From Telmatactis stephensoni (taxonomy: Eukaryota; Cnidaria; Anthozoa; Actiniaria; Isophelliidae), in NCBI GenBank assembly GCA_029948255.1, contig JALIZF010001813.1, positions 620,001 through 684,000 on the forward strand: a stretch of 64,000 nucleotides of DNA. The letters are read 5' to 3'. The number at the start of each line of letters is the position of its first letter. The stretch's first letter is position 1. The position numbers and the translations under genes are program-made. Positions 42,600 through 53,617 of this stretch are shown here, in pieces. Below the pieces are notes generated by a model. The model had not been told where the DNA came from. It made no database searches and saw nothing but the letters and a program-made list of their open reading frames with translations.

Positions 42600-43440
42600 G
42601 CTATTTTGAAGCGGCAACGTGGCTAAGCGGTAAAAGTTGAAGCATCAGGCTTCCTGTGTCTTAAAGTAGAATGAAGCAGCATTACGAAGTGGCTACGCGG
42701 CTACACGGCTACGCGGTCAGAAAGTAGCTGTTGGGATGCCCGTGTCTTAGTAGAATCGAAGATATATTATAAGTGGCTACGCGGCTACGCGGCTACGCGG
42801 TCAGAAAAGTAGCTGTTGGGATGCCTGGTCTTAGTAGAATCAAGATATATTATAAAGTGGCTACGCGGCTACGCGGCTACGCGGTCAGAAAGTAGCTGTT
42901 GGGATGCCCTGTGTCTTAGTAGAACGAAGATATATTATAAAGTGGCTACGCGGCTACGCAGCTATGTGGCTACGCGGTAGAAGTTGAAGCGTCAGGCTTC
43001 CTGTTTCTTAAAGTAGAATGAAGCAGCATTACGAAGTGGCTACGTGGCTACATGGCTACGCGGTAAAAGGTGAAGCGTCAGGCTTCCTGTGTCTTAAAGT
43101 AGAACGAAGCAGCATTACGAAGTGGCTACGCGGCTACGTGGCTACGCGGTAAAAGTTGAAGCATCAGGCTTCCTGTGTCTTAATGTAGAACGAAGCAGCA
43201 TTACGAAGTGGCTACGCGGCTACATGGCTACGCGGTAAAAATTGAAGCGTCAGGCTTCCTGTGTCTTAATGTAGAACGAAGCAGCATTACGGAGTGGCTA
43301 CGCGGCTACATGGCTACGTGGTGGAGTTTCAAGCCTCAGGCTTCTTGTGTCTTAATTTTGACTGAAGCAACATTACGAAGTGGCTACGCGGCTACGTGGC
43401 TACGCGGTGAAAATTCAAGCGTGGGGCTTCCAGTGTCTTA
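42600..43440. repeat. GC-rich satellite with two unit classes (about 85-bp period)
   Basis: About ten units each begin GTGGCTACGCGGCTAC with a run of GGCTACGCG octamers. Class A continues GAAGC.TCAGGCTTCCTGTGT and ends GCAGCATTACGAA; class B continues GTAGCTGTTGGGATGCC and ends GATATATTATAA. The order is A, three B, then A units. Base composition is strikingly unlike its surroundings. Confidence 0.9.
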
Positions 43441-44010
43441 ATGTAAAACTTCAGCTTTTGAAAACGACGATTCAGGCTTCCCGTGTCTTAATGTAAAACT
43501 TCAGCTTTTGAAAACGAAGATAATCATAAATTACATGTCATCTGCCGGTTGTGAAATAATTTGACTGTTCGTTTATTAAGCTTAGTATAAAGCGAACAGT
43601 CGAATTATTAACATTAGGCAATTCACAAAAGGAAAACTTCAGCTTTTGAAAACGACGATAATACTACAACTGATAACCGAGACCGAAAGAAAGTGTACAC
43701 TTGTCATAATATGTAATCCATATTATATTTTAATAAACAATAATTTCCATTAAAGTTACATTCCACGTAAATGTTCATTTTAAGCTTGATTACATGAATA
43801 AAAGAAATAGTTGTAAATTATGAAGTGAAAGCATAGCTAGAGCAACGATTTGAATACCTGCAGTATATTGTTGCTCAGTTCTTTTTGAATTGTATCTGAA
43901 AACTATTTATCGCTTTGTTTTTCTGAGAACCATAAATTATTACTGAATTAATGTCAATTAAAAAGGCACAGTGTAATTTGAAATATGTACAAAAATAGTT
44001 CAATACATTT
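43441..44010. other. No gene; short repeats and one hairpin
   Basis: The block AAAACTTCAGCTTTTGAAAACGA occurs three times (about 43445, 43495, 43632) as an extension of the satellite. A hairpin with arms GACTGTTCG and CGAACAGTC lies at 43563-43601. Confidence 0.6.
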
Positions 44011-45581
44011 TTACTGATGTAAAAGTTCTGCAGTGACATGGCCTGCTGTTATGAGTTGATTCTTAATTCCTACTGACACAGAACTGTGCACAGGTAAGTT
44101 GAACTTGGATGTATAGTGCTCACGTTGACAGATTTGCATCTGTGGCTCCCAGTCGATGGCTTGAGGTTGCTTTTTAACGAACACAGACGTTGGTTTGGTC
44201 GACCTAGGCACACGTACTGTCACCAGTTTTCCAAAGGCATTCAGTTGTTGGGCTGCCTGTTTGAATTCCTCCTCAGAAATGGATCGCAAAGATCTTGGTC
44301 CGTACTGCTTGAATGATCTGCAAAGAACTACAGGTCCGGGGAAGGAGATGATGGCTGTTTTTTGGTCATCTTTTGTTGGCTGCTTTGCTTCTTTTTCCAC
44401 ACATTCACTTATGATGCCATTAATAAACTGAAATAAAAAATACAAAACATATTAGATTGACATTGAATTAGTTGCAAATTTAAGATAATATACTATACAT
44501 GTATTTGGGAATGCTGTGGAGGCAGAAGCTTTAGTTAGTTAATGAATTATGTAGTAAGTATCCCCATATTTACCTCTGTGGCAATTTGCTTCTGCGTATT
44601 GGCGTAGTTTAAAATCGTCAGGGCTCCCTCAACGGATGCTTTTGAAATTCACTGTGGTGTTGGTGGGGGCTTTGAACCATTCAGCAGATGAGAAGCGATG
44701 TTATTGAATATGTGGAGGCAACCTGCAAGTCATTTCACCAAATCACACTTCTTGCACTTAGGTACCGGATTACCGTCTTTGAGTGCCTCGTTGATGTCTT
44801 CTATTTGTTGTGTAGCAGTTCTTTCGCATCGTCAGTAAATTTGTAGTTAACCTTTCTCGTGTCGTCTGCCATCTCAAGGAAAATATCAGTCAGTGAGTCA
44901 ATGTTTTGGCTTTCCAGCCAATGAATAGCGTCATCTGTTTCCTCGACAGTTGGTTGGTAGCACGGAGGGAACAGGAAGAGGAATCTGTCCAGGAGGCCAT
45001 GTCCCTGGTCAAGTCTTGCGATGAGTCGCGCCGCAAAAGGCACTTGCGTTGCGCCTAAGATTGAAAATGGCACATTGGCATCGATTTCTCGTACACGTTC
45101 TTTAGCGAAGCGATAAGTTACGCGTTCTCCAGAAAACAACTCACACAGAAGTTGTGCATCGCCAGTGGCGTTTTCATCATCCGACTTTAAGAGTTTGTTG
45201 AGCAAGTCGAACAGTTCTGGTGATACGATATAGCCTTCTTTGTTTGTTGCGACTGCTTTGGCCAGTCCTGACGAGGTGCATTTATCAAGTAGGAAGTTTG
45301 TCAAATCAAGGTTGTCGATGATTGTTGACATCGGTAAGGTGGCTGCTTCTTTAAGTGCTTTGGACTTGCCAGTTGAAGGAGGCCCAACGAAGAGGATATA
45401 GAGATTGAATGGCATGTCCTGGTTTTTGTGCGTAAGTCACGGTGTTTTGTAAATAGTTCCATACGTTATCTTGGAAGACATCTTTAAAGTCGAAGTTGAT
45501 CTCAATCAGGCGTTTGTGTAGTTGACTCCAGGTTCGTTCGTGCTGTTGCATGATTTTGCTGAGTTTAGACGAAGACATCAT
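44011..45581 (-). pseudogene. P-loop ATPase (DUF3987-like), frameshifted
   Basis: The N-terminal frame starts at 45581 and breaks by one base in an A-run near 45425. The next frame has a Walker A motif (GPPSTGKSKA) and a Walker B-like stretch (KEGYIVSPELFDLL). It continues with GDAQLLCELFSGER and a sensor-like ILGATQVPF..RL..RLDQGHGLLDRF, and ends at a stop near 44801. The reading continues in another frame (VPKCKKCD, then a TQKQIATE donor near 44575), and a last exon 44428-44011 follows. This kind of ATPase resembles primase-helicase-associated DUF3987 proteins and occurs as multicopy genes in invertebrate genomes. Two frame breaks suggest decay, though the first, in a homopolymer, could be a sequencing error. 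Role unknown. Confidence 0.6.
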
Positions 45582-46013
45582 ATATTTGCTAGTGTTGACA
45601 AGTGATAAATGGTGTGATGTCTTAGTTGTGCGAATCGTAAATTTGTAAACTTAACTCCTGAGGGAATTGTAGTTATAGTTACCAATAAACAAACAAGAAA
45701 GGGAGAATGGTTGTGATAGGTTGATTGCACTACCATCTCAACTGCCAGATATCTTCACAAGGATGACAATAACTACTGAAATCCTTGGAGTTGCTGACTT
45801 CACAACCTACTCAGCTTGTTGCCAATGTAATCAACCCGCCAATGGCGAAGTAACTCGTGGATTTTAGTTAAATAATGAGTGCTTTATTGGAAGGCAAAAA
45901 TATAAATCAATTAATACAATATATATTTTTCTTCAGTAGTGGAGATTCACAAAAATCATAACCTATATATGTTAAACAAACAATAAGAAAGAAAGGCTAT
46001 TGTATTAATTGTA

Positions 46014-46459
46014 TTAATATAATATAATATAATTAACATGTTTTACTTGTTGGTTCAGAGATGGTTTCAACCAACTAATATGTAACGCTTCTTTGAGTTT
46101 TAGAGAAAATTCATAAGCAGCGTGGTCTATAATTACAAAGCATTCCTCATTAGCAAGACTTCTGCACGACTCTGAGTTATCTAGGTGTTTATATATAGTC
46201 AATTGAAAAAACCTTGTCGGGTCTAAAAACATAGAACATAGAAGCTGAGACCGAAATGGTGCTTGGGATTATATATATGTGACGCCCTATCCATGCAAAG
46301 ATGTTCACGTATGCATGTCGAGAAGTGGCAAACCGTTTCACCAACATAACCACGCTGGTCAATTCGCTGGCAAATCCTCCCACTCGTGCGGGCTCTCAAA
46401 ATCTCAGCAGTGTTCACCATTGCACTATTTATAGTGCAAACAAAGATGGCGTCCAGCAT
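46014..46459 (-). pseudogene. GIY-YIG nuclease fragment of a retroelement
   Basis: One frame reads RGYVGETVCHFSTCIREHL, a GIY-YIG-type second motif and helix, then breaks. Another frame further on reads LKIKEALHI-like LKLKEALHISWLKPSLNQQV, the usual C-terminal block of these nucleases. The two halves lie in different frames with about 60 bp of unrelated sequence between them. It is most likely from a Penelope-like element different from the one at 19359. Confidence 0.55.
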
Positions 46460-47150
46460 GACAAGTTTAGCATATCTGGATTTAAGAACTTCTAAAGCCG
46501 ATCAAGAGCGTGATGAAAAATTTTGGAATACATCTGTGGTTGAAATGAAGTCCAGTGTTGAGAAAGAATGGATCAAGGCCATAAGAAAAGCATTCCGAAT
46601 TACGGAATGATGAACATGGTTAATCAACTTGAAGAGATCGTTGGTAATAAACTCGAGCTGGCTGGTCCTATGATCGATTCCTACCTTTATGAGCCGGGGA
46701 AGACGATAAAATCAAAACTTTCGAGATCAAAAGCAACAGGTCTAGTAAATCCTGTGACACTTCTTCCCTTGGGCAATATTCCAACATTGGTTAACATTAT
46801 CTCGTGGTTACTCGTGTGAGGTCAACACAAGTCAAGATGGTCTCAAACATATTGTTACATTGACTAAAATGAACTCGCTGAATAAGCTTTTTTCACCTGC
46901 CCGCTTCTCAGGGGAAACTGTTTTTGCCAAGAGACATTTCAAAAAATTTCCATCAAAGGCAGGGGGTAAAAGAAAAACGGTTTATAATGGAAAATCGACA
47001 GTAGTGGTTTCCAAATCAACACCATTGTGCATGGATTATTCAATGAAGACCCAGAGAGTTTGTGTTTCTTTCTATATCCAGAGATACACAGCAGAGGACT
47101 ATGCAATTGACTCAAGCTTACAAGCTCTCATGAACAACAGTGTCATGTAA
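46448..47150 (+). pseudogene. Unknown gene remnant, three overlapping frames
   Basis: A start in AAGATGGCGTCC opens 54 codons (SLAYLDLRTSKADQERDEKF) to 46610. Two further open stretches follow in other frames: 46568-46819, with a helical QLEEIVGNKLELA segment, and 46860-47150, which is Lys-rich, then aromatic. A GTAAGC donor-like site lies at 47148. No domain is recognised. It could be a frameshifted single gene or several exons; I cannot decide from sequence alone. Confidence 0.3.
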
Positions 47151-48290
47151 GCCTCGATTAATTAGTAAATTTGCCTATAATCTGGTCTCTACATCAACCC
47201 TTGCAGGGTCTTACAAAAACAGGCCCAGTTTTATTCAATCTTTTGCTAAATCCAATATAATTAATTATGTTTATGTTATGAAAAAGTAGAGTTTTTATCA
47301 CCCTGGTTTGTGACTCTATATGGCCCATTTTGCTTTGAATTTTTGAGGATTTCTGAAGTAAGTAGCTAATCACGTGATCAAAGGCATGCCATTGTGACAA
47401 CAAAAATTTTACAAAAAAATTTTCTCATACACTAAACACAAGCAATCACATAAGTCACAGCAGAAGAATGGTGTAAGGACTTAAAAGATTAGTGTAAATA
47501 AATAGTGGATCTGGAATAACTTGGATTTTCAAACATTCCTTTCTTTACATGATGTACATGGTATAAATATGCTTATTGTTGAGTTATGTAAGAAGAAGAA
47601 AAAACAAATACAAACACATAAAAACAACAATATGCAAAGAGTAAAATTTTATTCTCAAATAGTATGTTTATGAAAAGGAATTTTAAAAGCATTATTTTCA
47701 TTAGAGTGACGATATTAAACCCGTGAAATATATGTTAGATACATACATGTTAGTAGAGTACAGACACTAAAAGTGTGCAACATAAATAGCACTAAATTGT
47801 GCTAAATTATGCAAATTCTATTGTATTGTATTGTTTAATTAGTGTTTTATATCTATACTTACCAAGTACTCTACAATTATACAGATGTACTGCATTGGCT
47901 GAGCTATGTTTACTGGGCACTCATAAAATAGACATTTCTGGGTATATATGGCTATGGGTATTTCCCATAGCCGCTTTAATAAAAATTCATTATAAATCTG
48001 ATCAAATATACATATATTTAAAAACTATTGCCAAAATATGGGCTAACTTGTTGTGTTGCCCAGTAAAGGTGAGGGAAAGACAATCGCCACAAGCATGATT
48101 GTGACAGCAATTATGCCGCCCCACCCCAGGCAATGCAGTACTGAATATGAACATTAACTGGGCTTGAGGAGCTGAAGATGTTCGCCCCTGCCAAACATCT
48201 CCACTCCATCAAGTTTAAATTGGCCTGAGCCAAGATAAAAATAAGAGATAAATCCACTGTATGGTGGTATCATTTACTAAATCCAGATCA
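47151..48290. other. No gene recognised
   Basis: It contains one diverged MITE end of the TAGAGTG family at about 47703 (TTAGAGTGACGATATTAAAC) and otherwise featureless AT-rich sequence. Confidence 0.45.
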
Positions 48291-48295
48291 CTCTG

Positions 48296-48541
48296 GGGGT
48301 TGCTGCCCCTGCTAGACAACCCCTAAGATCTAAGTTAGTAATGGTTTTAAGAGATAAGATACTTAAACATGAACATTGGTATTAATGCCATCAAGGGGAG
48401 GGCTAGGGGTTGCCGCCCCTGCTAGTCAACCCCTAACTCCTCCATGAATAAGTTAATTAGTAGATAAATTTACTTTTATTGATAATAGTGGAATGTAAAT
48501 CAAGTAGAAGACCAAGGGTTGCTGCCCCTGCTAGACAACCC
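48296..48541. repeat. Three 28-bp palindromic units at about 110-bp spacing
   Basis: GGGGTTGCTGCCCCTGCTAG..CAACCCC occurs at 48296-48323, 48406-48433 and 48515-48541 with one or two changes. The unit is near-palindromic (GGGGTTG...CAACCCC). It lies just past the recombinase ORF of the tyrosine-recombinase retroelement and may be part of its 3' terminal repeat system. Confidence 0.85.
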
Positions 48542-48609
48542 AATGCCAATTTTCAAATTGATAATCAATAGCCTGTCCTAATAGTTGCTCCTATTAAGTT
48601 CTAAAAACC

Positions 48610-49564
48610 CTATGGCCTGAGTGACGTAATAAGAAGTTGCTAAGTGGTAAAACTGGTGACCCGTATATATTTGGTAAAGGCATTGGATTTCCACCTGCCC
48701 AGAATTCTAATCTGTGCATCGGATAGACCTTGTGCTGCAGCATGTGATGCTGCCCCAATTCTAAAACTGTGCCCTTTGTATCGAGAAGGGTCCAAACCAC
48801 AATGGATAATAGCCCTGCTAAGCAATTCAACAAAAAGCTCTCTTGGAACTGTGGAACCAGTGATAGTAATAAACAGTGACCCTGCTCCTGGACCACGGAT
48901 GTCTAAGTAGTCCTTTATGGATTGGACAGGACAAAAATAATTTTGGCGTGCAATAGTCAGTGCAAAAGGACGCTGATTGTAGCTATGTTTGTAATTATAA
49001 AAAAGTTAGTCTGAAACCTACAACACGACCATTTGGATCAAAGAGTTTAGAAAGTTGATTAATCTGAAGAGGCATAGTAGCAGTATTGCTTGCAACAGCA
49101 GTCATTTCCCCTACACGTAAAAAGGCATAGAATGCCAAAGAAACCATTGCCCTGAAAAGAGCCTGCTGATGGAATGAACTAGCAACAACAGGAGCTGCTA
49201 TAAGCAGCTTGTGTAATAAGGGCAAAGTAATGGGTAAACGACTGTCGAGGCGAAAGCCAACCTTACTATAGCCTTTCAGCATCTGAGCGATAAAAAATAC
49301 TTTGGTTGGGTTAGGAAAACCATACAACTTATGTGAATAACCTATGGCTGAAACATATGTAGTCACAGTAGAAGGGGCATAGTTGCGCTCATATAAGAAA
49401 GCTATGAAAAGAGAGAGCATGTAAGGCGGAATTGGTAAAGTGAATGTTGCCACACTAAATACAGAGCTAAGAAATAGGTTATAAAGGCTCCAAGCTCTCC
49501 TGTAAACTGGCAATGATGAAGGTTGCAAGCTTGATTTGATTAAAGTGGAAACTACATCCGCCAA
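48610..49564 (-). pseudogene. Tyrosine recombinase of the YR retroelement, one frameshift
   Basis: The first frame (49564-48995) has an N-terminal SAM-like core-binding part (LPVYRRAWSLYNLF), then AFLRVGEM, which carries the first catalytic Arg. A shift near 49000 leads to the second frame, where GHSFRIGAASHAA (His and Arg) and LGRWKSNAFTKYI (Trp and the Tyr nucleophile) complete the R-H-R-Y set. All catalytic residues are preserved but lie in two frames. The enzyme would integrate circular cDNA by site-specific recombination rather than by a DDE integrase. Its start overlaps the RNase H end by 13 bp. Confidence 0.8.
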
Positions 49565-51254
49565 TTTTGTGGCAACAGATGGGAGGGAATCTCTGAAGGA
49601 GACTGGTGCATGGAAGCTGGAGCCAATCGCTTGAAAGCATCCACCTGCAGGTGAGACAAAAAATCTGCTAAGGAATTATGTACCCCTGGGATATGTTTGG
49701 CCTTGAACAGGATGTTGTGCTTCAAACAAATGGCAACCAGCTTACGAACGAAAAACATAAGGGAGGTATCACGGCAAGATTGTTTGTTAATTACATGCAC
49801 CAGTGCTTCATTATCAGTAAAAAACAAAACACATCTGTTACTTAGTTGATCGCCCCATAGATAAAGGCTTAAAACAATGGGGTAAAACTCCAGAATTGCA
49901 ATGTTACGCCCTAGCCAATTATCAGGCCATCTCCCATAGCACCAATTGTTGCCAAATATTGCCCCAAAACCTAAGGAACCAGCTGCATCCGTATACAGGC
50001 TAAGTTTGTGAGAATTACACCATGTATCAGTGAGAAAAAAGGATTTGCAATTATAGCCAGAAAGGAAGGACAGCCATACTCTAAGATCATCCTTAACTGC
50101 GTGAGTAAGACGGATTAAATGATGTGGAGCTCTCACCCCAATGGTCAAATCAATCAGACGTCATAAAAAGGCGCGGCCGGGTACAATAACGGAACAGGCA
50201 AAATTCAGAAGTCCAGTAAGGGATTGAACCTCTTTAAGTGTCACTTTCTTCCGTTGTAAGAATTCTGACAAAAGGGAAATACATTTCTCGACTTTGTCCC
50301 TGGGAAGACGAGCTTCCATTAGACAAGAATCAAGCTCGATACCAGCAAACGAAATGACTTGAAGAGGTCCAACTGTTTTTTCTGGTGCTATGGGGATGCC
50401 CAGATAGTTGCACAAACTAATTGAGCCTGACATAGGGATTTAGTAGAAGCAACAATAAGAAAATCATCTAACAAGTGCAAAATTCTAGGGATATGTAGTC
50501 TGTGACGGGCAACCCATTCAACTGCCGTGCTGAAGGTTTCAAAAATTTTACAGGAACTTGAGCAACCCATAGGCAAGCACCTATCATAATAAAAAGAGTC
50601 CCTCCATCTAAGTCCTAAGAGATGGTAGTCATCCGGGTGAATGGGGATAATGCGAAAAGCATTCTTTATATCCGTTTTGGCCATAAAACAACGCGGTCCC
50701 ACCAATTTGATGAAACTAATAGCATCTTGAATGGTGGCATAATTAACTGAAGAATGCTGTGCATCAATACCATCATTAACAGAAGTACCACTTGGAAAGG
50801 ACAAATGGTGTATCAATCTGAATTCACCCGGTATCTTTTTGGGAACTACACCTAGGGGTAAAACCCGAAAATTATCAAGAGGGGGTAACTGAAATGGTCC
50901 AGCAAGCCTATGGGCGTCAATTTCCTTCCTCAATTTGAGATCAACTATGTCAGGTTGTTGTGAGGCCGAAACTAAATTATCAGAACAGCATGAAAATTGT
51001 GGTCCATCATAATCAATGTGGAAGCCCTCATGAAAACCACTGGAAAGATATGAAACAGTTGAAGGGGTATACCCGTCAAGAAATGGAAGTAGTCTATCAA
51101 TTCTTACTGGGGTGGGCAGAGAGTGATTCAGCAGCTGAGGGGCGGGATTTTGATCCCTTTCTATCTGAGGGGCCACGAAAAGTACAGTTAACAGCCCGAT
51201 GGTTCCCATCACATTTAAAACAAGAATGTTTGAAAGAACATCCACGGCACTCAA
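49552..51254 (-). pseudogene. Reverse transcriptase and RNase H of the YR retroelement, broken
   Basis: RT (51254-50388) shows PLGVVPKK, FRLIHHLSFP, the catalytic Asp in AKTDIKNAFRIIP, the LPMGCSSS block and LLDDFLIVA with the Asp pair. It then shifts frame near 50420 into the thumb/connection part (50433-50161). A stop near 50160 precedes the RNase H part (50148-49552), which has LYTDAAGSLGFG, LEFYPIVLS, FFTDNEALVHVIN and HIPGVHNSLADFLSH. All expected motifs are present. Two breaks (one shift, one stop/shift at 50150-50160) prevent translation as one product. Related to DIRS-type RTs by the LDD box and by position next to a recombinase. Confidence 0.85.
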
Positions 51255-52265
51255 AACCCTTATGGTATTTATAACAAAAACCCCTCACCATAGGGAAATT
51301 AACACTAGAGCGAGACTGGTTTGAAGAATCCAGAGAATTATTTGTCTTTGCTCTAGGTTGATACCATTGTGACCTGAGCCAGAGCTCCCCGTGAATGCAC
51401 CCCCAAGGATGGGAACCTGGAGTACTTTGCTTTAAGAACCGGAAATTTTCATCATAATATCGCCAATTATGACTCCTCGCTGCTAAATCATGGACTATCT
51501 CCCCATATTTCATAAGATGAGGAGCTTCGTGTGGATATTTTTGGGTATAGACCCCAACAAAAATTTTAAATGCTTTGTCCCAAGTCTCAATGTTATTTAT
51601 CTTCTTTGGTTTGGCTCCAAACTTAAGGCTGGGGAATTGCTACCTTGTGGATTTTGTACAGTGAGATAGTACTGGTTTTTAAAGACAGGGTTTACCAGAA
51701 GTGAACCAAAGTCAACATATTCATGTGACCAAATTTTTCCTTTCATCTTTTCGTTAACCCTGGCATCTACAGGTAATGCCAATGAAGAAAATAAGGACGA
51801 GGGTAATGCAGGTCTGATTTGTGGCTCACCTGTAAGGTGTTGGTGGACATCATCAATGGAGGCCAAGACAGCACTGTTGACAGGAATTGCAGCGGGAGCC
51901 TGTGTAGCAACAACAGGCTCTGTTGAGGTGGTAGACGCAGTTGTGGTAGTTGCACATGTGGCTGGCATCTGGGTAGGTGATGTATCCTCTGTAACTGATC
52001 TTGTTGATCCAGAAGACGAAATCATAGGAGTGAGTTGCTTTGTGACCTCCTGCATCACACGAGCCACAATTTGGCTAATGAGAGCCTCAGATATAGGTTG
52101 TTGCTCATAAGATGGGTCAGATGTTGGTGAAACTGTTACATCAGGTGGCTGGCTAACCTCGACTGCAGATGTTGTACTGCTGTCAATACTCTGTTGTAAG
52201 ATTACAGAACGTCTTTTGGACCGCCGAGTACTATTGGCTAGTCCACTTTTCCTCTTGCCAGGCAT
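51097..52265 (-). pseudogene. Gag-like protein of the YR retroelement, frameshifted
   Basis: The first frame (52265-51597) starts MPGKRKSG, is basic, then Ser/Thr/Pro-rich, and ends with a folded-looking part (KGKIWSHEYVDFGSLL). The reading shifts near 51600, where NNIETWDKAFKIF and APHLMKYGE follow. The second frame (51513-51097) continues to a Cys/His knot (GFECRGCSFKHSCFKCDGNH) that fits a nucleic-acid-binding zinc knuckle. It overlaps the RT frame by about 150 bp, as expected if pol is expressed by frameshift or re-initiation. Confidence 0.7.
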
Positions 52266-52389
52266 GATCTAAAAGAAAGAAAAGCAGGGGAAAAACTGCT
52301 CATGGAAATATGGCAAAATAAAATACGGAGGATTAAAAACCACTCCAAACAATTGTAAGTCAAGAGGAACGAAGCCCTCATAATAACAT

Positions 52390-52745
52390 AGATATGGCAC
52401 CGAAGACCATGATAACATACCAAATAAAATATGGCACAGAAGACCATAATAACATACACAACTAAATATGGCACCGAAGACCATGATAACATACCAAATA
52501 AAATATGGCACAGAAGACCATAATAACATACACAACTAAATATGGCACCGAAGACCATGATAACATACCAAATAAAATATGGCACAGAAGACCATAATAA
52601 CATACACAACTAAATATGGCTCAGAAGGCCAAAATAACATACAGAATAAAATATGGCACCGAAGACCATAGCAAAATGCCAAGAGGAACGAAGCCCTCGA
52701 AATAACTAAAATATGGCACAGAAGACCATAACAAAATACACTATA
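52390..52745. repeat. 37-bp minisatellite with two alternating unit types
   Basis: Units ATGGCACCGAAGACCATGAT.. and ATGGCACAGAAGACCATAAT.. alternate, giving a 74-bp higher-order repeat of about four rounds before it degrades toward 52740. It lies in the leader between the esterase ORF and gag. In frame on the minus strand it would encode VIMVFGAIF-like hydrophobic repeats, probably without meaning. Confidence 0.9.
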
Positions 52746-53617
52746 TCACAAATAAAATATAAGTCAAGCTTGGCACACATTAAAGTCGCCGCTGGAGCAT
52801 GACCAAAATGATAAGATTATAAGCTTAATAGACAACAAACAAAAAATTATGTCTTCCCACCAAGCTTAACCAAAAAATTAACTATTTAAATAACCAGTCA
52901 TTAAACTAAAACCTATCAAACCTAAACAAATGGAAAAGGGGGGTAATGACTAAGGAAGAAATACACCCGGCTAAGGCTGCACAGACCTTTTAGGGCAGTA
53001 GAAAAGATAAGGCTTTCAAAATGGCGCCCCTATAGCTACGATACAACAGATACTGTCCCAAAGAATTGACGTGAACTCCGTCACACAATAATAATCGCCG
53101 CGAGGAATTGTAAAAACTTTTGTGGCGCCAACAAAAGACAAAAGGAAGGGCATTTAGAAGAACCTGGATTTCCTGGTTAAACTCATTGACCTTAACATTA
53201 AAGGCATCTGAGGAGCGACGCGGGATAACAAGACAAACACAAACCACGCAGGCTGAAAATCGATCGTGTAACAAACGAACTAAAACCTTGATTGAGGCGG
53301 CCACAACCGACGGATCTTCACTAGTAAGGCCCCGGTCGCATATCATAAGTTTTTGTTTACTTAAGAGGCAAATTCTGTCAACGCGCGACACTTTTATATG
53401 CGACCTCTACTTTTGATACTTGTAGAAATTTTCAAAATTCCTCAAAACTTCAAACATGCCGAAGAGTAGCCCCAAAGCTGGTAGATTTGGAAAAATGTTG
53501 CTTAAACAAAAGGTTTCTTGATGGAAGCTGTCAACACTCGTCAAAGAAATACAAAACAGAATTATGCTAGCTGCCAGAACCACGAGTGTTCAAAGAACGA
53601 GCAACGCCGGGTAAAAC

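Noticed and set aside
42600..43440. CRISPR-like array of regularly spaced repeats
   Set aside because: The spacers are themselves repeated and the context is eukaryotic; it is a satellite.
48296..48541. CRISPR-like reading of the three 28-bp palindromic units
   Set aside because: Only three units with spacers of about 82 bp, next to a retroelement recombinase gene.
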